From the NCBI GenBank assembly GCA_021234155.1, contig JAJEKV010000103.1:3412001-3476000 (forward strand): a DNA stretch of 64,000 bases. Direction: 5' to 3'. The first letter of the stretch is position 1; every line of letters begins with the position of its first letter. The DNA comes from Isoetes taiwanensis. Its lineage: Eukaryota > Streptophyta > Lycopodiopsida > Isoetales > Isoetaceae. Made by a program: the position numbers and the translations under genes. Shown here piece after piece: positions 55,081 through 64,000 of this stretch. The notes under the pieces are model-generated. The model was not told the DNA's origin and ran no database searches. It saw only the letters and a program-made list of their open reading frames with translations.

Positions 55081-56214
55081 GGTGTAGGACCATTTTCTTA
55101 TGAAGAGAATGGGGGCTCAATCTTAGGAACGAACCAACCTATATCTCAGGGGTTAAATCGCCATCAAATTAGTCGACCCTTAGAATAGAGTTTCTTTCGC
55201 AAGTAGTCAAAGCACATGGAGCGTAAGATGGACAGATGCTTAATGTCTATGTGTCCCTCAGCATGCAAGACTGGCGCGATAGCCAATTGCACCGAAGTGG
55301 GGGAGCGAATTAATGGAAGCAATACAACGGCCAAGTCGTCTCCAAATTAGTCGACACCAGCTCAATGGGGAGATGTATTCCAGCCTTAGCGGGTACGACA
55401 ACTAAGGTGGGGAGAGGCTTTGCATCTAAGTGTAGATAGAATGCATCATGGGAAAACCATAATTTTCTTACGCCATGATCTATGGCCTGCATTCACACCT
55501 ACGAATGAGCTAGTAGCCTAGCTCTTAATTATATTATTCAGGGTTGTGAACCCCTTATAACCACATAAACTATATAATCTTAAGTATACTATTATGCAGG
55601 GCATTGATAGCACTCCGTGAGGGCATGTATCATAAGCTTTAATGTCTTGTTGATAAATGATATGTTCATAATAACTGCATAGATAGTTTTGTCTTGTGTA
55701 GATATCGTAGTATCGAGACAAAGTAAGATAATAATTACATAAAATCTTAGTTAACCTTCGCAAGGATGTAATTCCTTCCAAAGGCATTTAAGTAACTTTC
55801 ATAGGGTCTTGACAAATATATAAGAATTTGTCTATCTTTCCATAAGTATAGCAACTATAAAGTATATATATGTAAGGTTGATACATCAACAACCAAGTAG
55901 CGAGCAAGAGTCACACGCTCAACACTTGGATCCGATGATATAAACCCTAGCCATATGATAAATAATTAAAATACTTTTCAAAATAAGTATTGCCTCGATA
56001 ATTGTATGATGACATATCTTAAAGGTCGTAAAGTTATCATATAACAGTTAGTTAAATATAATACTATTGGAAGCAATATATCCAATACTACTATAATGTT
56101 AATATAAAAATATTACCGTAACGTAATTAAAATAATTGCATGCATTAAGGGAAGTCCAGCAGGATCATGCAGGGGTCCAAGACTGTAATGTTTATTTAAG
56201 ACGTTAACGGATGC
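55081..56214 (+). other. Unrecognised part of element 2
   Basis: No conserved frame is visible. A duplicated TTTTGGAGAA word marks the LINE boundary near 55055-55078. It is presumably degraded pol. Confidence 0.35.
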
Positions 56215-56820
56215 TAGCCGACATGCAACAGTTGGTGGAGGAAGTACGAAGATATCCTCTAGCAGCAAGAGGCCGGCAGAAAAGCATAGCGACAAGCTCT
56301 GCATCGACAATTGCATAGATGAAATCGACAATTGCATAGATGAAGCTCTGCATCGGCGATTAGGCTGAAGCTCTACATCGGCGATTACAACATCGGTGAT
56401 TAGGCTGAAGCTTGCTCCAAGATGGGCTGGACTATTCAGGATAACCAAAAGAGTAGGTAACCAATTTTATAAGTTGGACCTGCCAGCACACTTGAAGATC
56501 CATAATGTTTTCCAAGCAAGTCTCCGAAAGAAACACACTCTTAATCCAGAGGAAGTATTGGAGACACCAAAGTTACTGGAAATGATGGACGATCACCTTG
56601 AGATTGTTCCAAAGGATCTTCTTGTCAGACCCTATAAGAAGACAAGAAGATCTCAATTCTCCAATACCTAGTGAAAGGGACACTTACCAGTGGAAGACGC
56701 TACGTGGGCACTACAAATAGATCTTGAGAAGCAGTACCCACAACTCATGGAGCGATGCAAGGGTCGACTCGTCACCAAAGTAGTCAACACCGAACCGATA
56801 GGTTAGTGGAAGATAGATTA
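56215..56820 (+). pseudogene. Integrase tail and chromodomain of element 2
   Basis: It begins with MQQLVEEVR-like coding, then a short internal expansion of GACAATTGCATAGATGAA and CATCGGCGATTAGGCTGAAG words (56297-56410). The frame LAPRWAGLFRITKRVGNQFY to KTRRSQF runs to 56671. After a frame change the chromodomain end (LPVEDATWAL, LEKQYPQLM) reaches about 56760. Confidence 0.85.
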
Positions 56821-57542
56821 AAAAGTCTACTTCCGTCCCACGGAAGTAGACGATCTTGAGAGATAAGAGGTCATTCAGGTATGCATTGATAGGAAAGCAC
56901 CTCTAGTCAATGCCTACTACGGGAAGGACGCCATCCTTCACGCCCAAATACGGGAAGGACGCCACCCTTCACGCCAAAGGCAACTAAAGGTGTAGGCATG
57001 AGTGATCATCCTAGGCATGATAGGTCGTTGTCTCCACGGCCACGATGGAAGAAGCATCCTCTTCCTATGCCGGGAGATTAGTCTTGCATCCATGTAAATT
57101 GTAATTAATGGGTGGTTCCCTAACAACCAACTTTAAAATAATTAAATGTATACTGGCGTAGTGTTGGACCCGCAGGCCAATAGGAGAGTCTAGCGGCAGG
57201 AAGGTCACACTGCGAAGACTTGCAACACATAATTTTGTCACGATGTGTTGTAAGGAAACGATGTGGAACCTTAAATAGGAAATTTTGGAACTATGTTAAT
57301 AATAATAATGGTGTAAGCTATAAAATTTTGTGAATAATAGATGATAAAGTAAGAGGGTGAAAGACTCCCTTACCATAGTATGATATTAAACAAGGATGTG
57401 TTATAAAAATTAAAACTTAAATATTACATTGGGGTAATTGTGTTGTAAAATTATATGCATCAAATGTATTGCAGGGTATGCAGGGTTCCAAGGTGGGGAG
57501 ATGCGTGATGCTGAGGACAGCATCAATTCAAGGTGGGGAGAA
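56821..57542 (+). other. 3' untranslated region and polypurine tract of element 2
   Basis: It shares with element A the stem-loop ACTTCCG-TCCCA-CGGAAGT (56830-56848; also near 1861) and the acceptor-like block ending near 57175. The conserved GATGCTG-AGGA-CAGCATC stem-loop is at 57507-57524, and the polypurine tract AAGGTGGGGAGAA at 57530-57542. Confidence 0.7.
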
Positions 57543-59041
57543 TGTGACATTCCAAAGATAATATACGATCCGAATACGATATTATCGCCGTTATCGTCCT
57601 ACACGTACATGTCACGAATGACATGTACTTGAGAGCCGTAAAAGGATGCACCTAGGGGGCAAGAGTTGCACCTAGGGGGGCAACCTCGAATGTTGTGCAT
57701 GTTTAATAAACATACACAACTATAAACCCCATGGACCCCATTGCCAAATGGCAAAACCCCATTTGGCCAATGTCTAACCTAACCCTAAGGGTTTCTATAT
57801 AAGGGCTCTCCCCTTAGACCCTAAACCCTTTTTCTTCTTTCACATTAGGGTTTTCCTTGAGCTCCTTTCCTTCTCTCGCATTTAGGGTTTCCTTGAGCCA
57901 TTCCGCCCAAGCCAAGACCCTAATTCGCATTGCCGCGCGAAAAAGCCCTTGCACAACAGATCTTCGAGTAGCAGTAGTCTTCAGCAGGATCAGAGGCATG
58001 GATGCATTCCGAGGATCTAGAGCAGGTCAAGTGCCAGGTAAACAGTCATTCTGTTGCGCAAAGCCGCCTTTTGGCTAGGCAATAAGCTGGTTTAGCATGT
58101 TATTACAGATCCCGAGATCATAAGCTCTAACAAAGGAACCTAACTCTGGATGTTTAGATAGATAGATTAGATGTTATTCTTCATTTCAGTTCTGTGATGA
58201 TGTTGGTATTTTACTCTGTGACCTCCATGTATTGGGAAGGGGGATAGAGGCCTAAAGCCTGTGTAGCAGATGATCCTAGATAGCCTACTAGTTCCCAATT
58301 ACATGCGGCCCGTGCACAGGAGCCCGCCTGGTTGTGGGTGGCGGGGCTAGACCGGTTGACAATGAGGAACTTGTCCCATCACGGATTGACCCCTCTGGTG
58401 TGTAAAGCCTACCGGGGGTCTAAGTGGGCTAGGCTTAATGGCTTGTCACTGAGTGTGGGCAAGGCATGAGCTCGACACCTCTTGGGTGATGCGTCACCTT
58501 CAATGAGGTTCAAGTCGAATACGGGCAGTGGCCCTCTAGCCGCCTGTGATGGGCATGGATGCCTCTGGAGGGGAGGTGACTCTCCTCCTGCCTCATCAGG
58601 ACTGGGGAGATGCAACCCAGCAGTAGCCCCCTTGGCTATGCACCCGGCAGGCTACGGTCAGGTCTCAATACTTTTCAACCTACTCTGCAAAGTGTGCATG
58701 GGAGGGGCGGATGGAGTGGACTACCCTCAGCCATGTTCTTATGCCAACCAAATCCATTTGCCATTCTGTCTGCAATGACTTCTGGAGGCCCAAGCCGTCA
58801 GTCGAACCCCCTTGAGTCTGAGCCCTGGGTAGGATTCCCCTTTGTTGTTATTGCTCATATTGATATTGTTGTACATGTGATGATTATGATGTGTTCACCC
58901 TTCGAGGTAATTGTATTGATGTATTGATGTTATATGCTCATGTTAATTCGCACTTCCACAGCTAGGTCGACCCGAAGGGAGACGGGCAAATGACACATCC
59001 ACTCTTCCCTTGCTGGCTCATTCCACTGGGAGTGGTGTCAT
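57543..59041 (+). repeat. 3' LTR of element 2, truncated
   Basis: It starts TGTGACATTCC. The first 450 bp match LTRa (29586-30035, inverted) and the rest matches LTRb (45033-45992). It stops at GGAGTGGTGTCA, about 90 bp before the expected end. A TATA-like CTATATAAGGGC is near 57796. Confidence 0.92.
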
Positions 59042-60078
59042 GCACAAGGCCCCCAAAATTGAATTAGTATGATTTTTTTCGAATGATTTCATAATCAAAA
59101 CCAATTCTTAAAATCAATATCGATTTGTGGGCCAAAAAGTTTACAAACCATGTCTAGTTATACAACATAGTTCATCAATGTAATTTCATAATGTGACAAA
59201 CAAATACTGTTTCGAAACATAATTAATTTATCAAGTTTTTCGAAAGGGTATTTAATCACATCTAGTATCTTTAGTTTATTGACATTGTAATTTTGCGTGT
59301 GTAATTAGTATAATATTTTATAATGATTAATCATCTTGATAATTTTAAGTGCATAGTTATTATGATATTTTCTAGTGATTAATCATCAATAAAACTATGT
59401 TTGATTTAGATATACTAGTATGTTTTTTTTGCTATGATATCAATATACGATTAAAGAATGTTGTATATATATTTAATTTTGAACGTGCAAAACTAGTGTC
59501 GCATGTCGTTATATTGCCTGGTTACTATTTCTAGTATATTAGCCTAGTTATGTTAAATGCATTAATACATGAGGCTTTATAGCCATCAATCACAATATCA
59601 TAACACGATTTATGTTAATTTACTTGGTTTGAATATCATAACACGATTTTTTTTTTCATGATATCAGTTTATACCTACGATTTGGCACCATGGTTTTTTA
59701 TGTCTTACCATAAATTGGTTCATTCATAATGTTGCAATAGTCTTATACTATCAACCTAAATGTCACTGCATTGTACTAAATTGCCCTTCTCTGTAGCACA
59801 TACTACATCCACAAAAGCAATGGGGTCCAAGGGTTTGAACCTTGGAAAACCATACCCCAGCTGCGTATGTTAGAAAATAAGAAAACAGTGTCTAAGAATT
59901 TGAAATGCCCCTAAAATTTTCTTCATCTTCAAATTAGTAACAACCATCTGGTAGATGAGACATTTGCAGCAAAACATATGCAACTAAATATCTTTAGGCA
60001 TTACATCACAAAGCTATGCCAAGTACAAGCACAAAAAGCCAAAACACAAAAAATAATATAAAAAGGCGGCTCTCTTAC
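59042..60078. other. AT-rich non-coding region
   Basis: No gene is seen. A short inverted repeat CCAAGGGTTTGAACCTTGG is at 59826-59844. Confidence 0.4.
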
Positions 60079-60176
60079 CTTAGATGCCACAAGATCTGCT
60101 GCCAACCAACCATGAACAGCAAATATTGCCCAATCATGAACATCAAATGTTTCTCTGATAAGCCCCAGTCTCTTTG
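60079..60176 (-). CDS. Exon-like fragment of an unidentified gene
   Basis: The minus strand encodes KRLGLIRETFDVHDWAIFAV and HGWLAADLVASK between an acceptor-like GCGGCAG and a strong donor AAG|GTAAGAG. The composition is protein-like, but no family is recognised. A possible upstream exon is at 61654-61746. Confidence 0.4.
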
Positions 60177-61653
60177 CTGCCGCATTCATTTAGCAGATCA
60201 ACAGCTAAATATAGCATTCATGTAGCTGCAGCCAACCAACTGTGAACTAGATAGCAGGCATGTCCAGAGAACAAACCTGTTTAACCACAAAAACCCTTAC
60301 CTGAGCTCCCCAGACATCATGCAGAGCACTAAGCTAATAACCTGAGCTAAGATCATTTAAAAGATCATACTCCGTACATGGTGTCCAAATAACATATGTA
60401 CCGGCTTTCTTTTCTACCTTGCATAAGTTGCAAACTTCATGTATCAGACATCAACAGTCCTACGCTCTTAAAAACTCACTAGATCAATATAGTATTCTGT
60501 AACCATTTATAGTCCAGCTATAGAAACCATCATTGCATTCGCATCAAGCTAAGCAATTCCCCCTCTTTATGCAGCAACAAAAGTCTACCTTAACAACTTT
60601 TATTCACAAGAAAATACTGCAATAAAACATCCCAACAACTAACCTGGAACCTCCCACTGAACAAGAACGAACACGTATTATTGCAGCCATGCCTATATCC
60701 TGGAACTGCCCTATTCTTTGATTTCGTCCCTGCTATGCAGGACCAGAATTCAAGAAACCCTTTAAGTCATACTATAGCATTACATAGTTTTGTGCTGGTT
60801 CAGCACACAGCAAGAGGCTGGAACAAACTTATTCATATCATGTAAGCGTAGAAATGTTGTTATACACAGTGCTAATTCAGATAAAAGTCCCACTGCAGGA
60901 CCTAAGCAATAATATTAAACACACATCCTGTTATGCACAAAAAGCAACGTAAACTGGCCGCCAGACCTTGATCAATACATAAATAATCAAACAATGGGCA
61001 TCCATCGGATATAAAATGTTCTTAGTCACATCCAAATAAATGTGGTCATATGCATGTAAGATGATCTGTGCCTATGCTTTTGCTACCATAAAATGTCTTT
61101 GGGCAAAAGCTTAGAACTGGTTACCTCTGTTTAAAGCCATCTAAAACTAGATTGCATCTTAAGCTTGCTCTATTAAAGAAGAGAATACTAAAACACAAAG
61201 CAAGGGCACGTGTGCCGATTCAAACTGAGGCCAGCTATGGCAGGGTAAATTGAGGCCGATCAAATGCTACCCCATGCCCTGCAAAAAGGATGCTCCAGGC
61301 CGCTCAATAAGGAGCATCTAAGGCCGCTGAAGCACTGAGAACATGGCAGGAAACATAGCAAAAATTTGATGTTCAGGCTTCTGAGCCACTGGTGAAGGAG
61401 GAGCACATTTTCATGAATTCCAAAAAGCAAAAGGAAAATCTGGTGGAGTGTTGTGTTTAGACAGTGAAGCATGCATAAGCCGCAGGAGGGCCAATCTCCT
61501 TGCATGAAGAGTTGACATAGTTGAGGGGAATAAAAAACATAATCGAATCAGAGACAACAAGAAATGTTTTGAATAAAATGCAACAGCTTGTAATGACAAT
61601 AACGTAAAATTATCTTCAGATGGATGAAGAAATGGAGACAGGAATTTTCGTAC
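60177..61653. other. Non-coding, possibly intronic
   Basis: No domain-bearing frame is found. It could be intron between the two exon-like pieces on the minus strand. Confidence 0.3.
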
Positions 61654-61746
61654 CTTCTTGTTTGAGAAAGATCGCTCTGGTAAGTGCAAATTATGCTCCA
61701 ACTTATGTGTTTTCATTATGAGATCAACTTGCGGGGTCTGAATCAA
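61654..61746 (-). CDS. Exon-like fragment, possibly upstream of the one at 60079
   Basis: The minus strand encodes TPQVDLIMKTHKLEHNLHLP and ERSFSNKK, ending at a donor-like AAG|GTACGA. The pairing with 60079-60176 is uncertain because the splice phases do not obviously fit. Confidence 0.25.
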
Positions 61747-62510
61747 GATGGTGCAACAGAATCAAGATCTCAGGGCACTACAGAGCACCTCCGCATAGCC
61801 GCATCTCGAACCCCAACCCTAATGGCCGTCCAGAAGCACGTTTAGGTTAGTCTATTTTTTAGGGTTTCCAAATTAGGGTTAACTACATAATTTAACCCAT
61901 GTTCGAGATATATTTTGAAGGTTCTTCGAGATCCCTCGCTGAAAAATATCGCCATTTACATCTTCTTTTGCCAAGCAGATGCCAATGACTATTAAGGACT
62001 ATTATGGAAAATGTTTGACAATTAAAATAAATAAAATCCTTCCTTTGTTGCAGTTTCTTTTTTCTTTTTTTTTTTTCTTCTTTACTGCACACAAAATGCA
62101 CACACCATGAACACTCTATTTCACGTATATGGAGGGGATATGCATACATTCACACCGCCACCATCCACAATGCCAATCCATGGCATTGGGGCAAATGTAT
62201 AGTGGCTTGATACTTTGTTTAGTTGTTTAATTTATTTATGGGAGGATGTGCTTGAAGCAAAAATTTGCAACAAAAAAGGGGGGTTGAGAAAAGAACTAGA
62301 GCTCCAATGTTAATTTCTCATATCAACTAATTCATTGGTATCTTTCTTATTACCAATTCCATATCGAAGTGTCATCGTGGTTTGTGATCAGTAGTTTGTT
62401 GTGTAGATGTGGGTATTTGAGCAGGAATAGTGCAGGACTTAAAGGGTTCAAACAAAGACCATGAAAACGATACATTCTGAAGAAGAGGAGGAGGAGGAGT
62501 AATTTTACTT
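61747..62510. other. Non-coding region
   Basis: Nothing is supported apart from a T-rich run at 62050-62080. Confidence 0.35.
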
Positions 62511-62636
62511 CATGCCATATAGGCAGCATGGTATATGGTAGAGATCCTATCACCTCCTTATACGTGAAGTCTTGCCTAGACTTTATAGCATTCATGCCAT
62601 ATAGGCAGCATGGTATATATATATGGTAGAGATCAT
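62511..62636 (+). repeat. Short direct repeat pair
   Basis: CATGCCATATAGGCAGCATG followed by GTATATGGTAGAGATC occurs at 62511-62547 and 62593-62633, the second with extra TA units. Confidence 0.8.
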
Positions 62637-63877
62637 ATTCAGGGATAGATTCTCATGATGAATTTGGGTTCATGTAATTAAGTTTATATTACACTTTCAG
62701 TTAAAGAAACAATATGGGAATGTGTGGCTACGGTACTCCCAAAAACTATACATAGAAGAGGTGGGTTATCGCTCCAACCGAACAATTATGAAGTTATGTT
62801 ATAGAAGCTTGAGGTCTAAGGGAATAGTTCTAGTGTCTACCAAGTGGGAATTAGTGCTCATAGAAGAACATCTTAAAAAACATTTGGGAAAATGCATGCC
62901 TGAAATATGTTCTCTACGTATCATTGAGAGACGTTTATGGTAGTGGGAAGATGGAGTAGCCTCTTGTAGTACCTCTACTGTTGAGAAGTAGTCTAGATCT
63001 AGTTAATGCGCGGGGTGAAACTAACTCTTCCAGCCTCTTCAAGTGCTCTGCGTCTTCGGGTGGGACCGTAAAATGGTTACAGTTCCAGGAATTATTTTGT
63101 TCTTTATTTTTGCTTTGATCTAGAAGACACGAGGGTAGCCCTTAAGGACGAAAGTTCGCCAAAAGGCTATTTTTTAAGGGCATCGAGAAATTTTGATGCT
63201 ATGGTTTAGTAGGGTCCGTTATAGATGAAAAAAATAAAATTAGCCAACTTTTCTACAAACAAATCTCACTCCACTTGAAAATTCGCCACATCCACTAAGC
63301 GTCATAACTATGGATTCGCCTTATCCTCTACCCTCCTTCTCGAAGATTTCTTAAGGAATCGCCTAATATTCTAGGCTTTCTTCATAACCTAATCTATTCT
63401 CCATATCCATACAGATACATATGATAATTTTAAGAGTCATTTTTGTAGCTATTGTGTTTCAAATACTTCTTCTAAGGATGCACTGGAGAGCATTTTTTTT
63501 TACAAACCTCCCTTTTCATAGATTTATTTTATCTACAAGGATAAGCCATGTTCTCATTTGCAAAGGTTAAGTTGTGGTATTGCATCATGCAACTATAGTT
63601 ATAATGTGTTTGTGTCCTTGATTAAATATGGATGCCGATGAATAAAATTTCACCACAGAAATTGCACTTGGAAAATAAAGACACTTAAATCTTGGCAAAA
63701 TAATATTGGCCATGATTCGCCTAGATTTCTATAAAAAAAAAATCATGTCTAGAAAACATTCGCCAGCATAACTAATCTTGCAACTCTATTATTCGCCCGA
63801 CCTTTTAAATTATGCTTAGACAAATTTGGCCTTAAGGGCAACCCTGACTCACCTATGGTAGAACCTTATCTTGGCAG
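62637..63877. other. Non-coding region
   Basis: An open frame at 62722-62943 has no recognisable domain. Introns of a plus-strand gene ending at 64000 could lie here. Confidence 0.3.
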
Positions 63878-64000
63878 GTTTTTGGGCAGTTCATTCTATC
63901 TGGTCAAGAGGGGCCTTTGACATTCACTTTGAAGGAAGAAGAAGAAGAAATGAGTGAGGTGCCTCAAATAGGTGGAAAGATTCAACGGCTGCTTCTCTAG
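63878..64000 (+). CDS. Putative terminal exon of an unidentified gene
   Basis: After a good acceptor (CTTATCTTGGCAG) an open frame of 40 codons encodes VFGQFILSGQEGPLTFTLKE, a Glu run, MSEVPQIGGKIQRLLL, and a TAG exactly at the window end. The acceptor and the protein-like sequence suggest a real last exon of a host gene on the plus strand. The family is not recognised. Confidence 0.4.
   Translation, partial: VFGQFILSGQEGPLTFTLKEEEEEMSEVPQIGGKIQRLLL

Larger units (their letters stand above)
45033..59041 (+). mobile_element. Ty3/gypsy element 2, decayed and interrupted
   Basis: The parts in order are: partial 5' LTR (45033-46084), primer-binding site, an array of hairpin repeats, an internal TATA box, a truncated accessory gene, decayed coding sequence, a LINE insertion, the integrase tail and chromodomain, a 3' untranslated region with stem-loop and polypurine tract, and a 3' LTR truncated at 59041. 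The missing start of the 5' LTR is found inverted at 29586-30035. It belongs to the same family as elements A and 1. No H3-like gene is visible here. Confidence 0.85.

Noticed and set aside
59826-59844. tRNA-like B box GGTTTGAACC
   Set aside because: It is part of a simple inverted repeat with no A box or cloverleaf around it.

Overview
This is nuclear DNA of a land plant with a repeat-rich genome. The evidence is Ty3/gypsy elements with an integrase chromodomain (chromoviruses), a Ty1/copia element, a Helitron, MITEs, LINE fragments, GT-AG exon fragments including part of the plant starch enzyme glucan water dikinase, and a scrap of plant-type mitochondrial rRNA. The exact lineage cannot be read from the window; a spore-bearing plant (fern, lycophyte or bryophyte) is a guess. 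Almost every gene is transposon-derived and most are broken.

Layout. 1-17291: the 3' end of gypsy element A, whose 3' LTR (2538-3418 and 16683-17291) is split by a complete 13.3-kb gypsy element, element 1 (3419-16682, target duplication AGTGG). 17292-22877: fragments of a minus-strand open frame cut by element A and by a young copia element (17570-22677, duplication GATCC). 23384-26702: a tandem duplication split by a 2.9-kb Helitron. 27044-27340: a TTAA-flanked MITE. 28266-28608: glucan water dikinase exons. 29586-45032: a probably inverted block holding a ParB-like gene, a DUF7869-type gene, a decayed gypsy copy, a second DUF7869 relic, a LINE end, a DNA amino-methyltransferase pseudogene, two arrays of different palindromes and a mitochondrial insert. 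45033-59041: gypsy element 2, interrupted by a LINE. 59042-64000: mostly non-coding, with a few exon-like pieces.

Two things stand out. First, element 1 carries, between its primer-binding site and gag, a gene for a histone H3-like protein: it begins with the exact H3 tail MARTKQTARK and ends in a full H3 histone fold, with roughly 240-280 extra residues between them. It is followed by an unrelated 490-codon open frame of unknown function with its own TATA box and a series of hairpin repeats; that frame, and in one case the hairpins and TATA box, recur in two other elements of the window. The gag-pol of the same element ends in a chromodomain, so one transposon encodes both an H3-tail-like peptide and a domain of the kind that reads methylated H3 tails.

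Second, the 30-43 kb block holds pieces of a gene set not known to me as a plant transposon: a ParB/sulfiredoxin-fold protein, a beta-class DNA amino-methyltransferase and a DUF7869 protein with RNase-H-like motifs. They sit beside arrays of perfect palindromes (TATTCCGGAATA in one place, GGTATAAATTTATACC in the other). The linkage of these parts into one system is inference.
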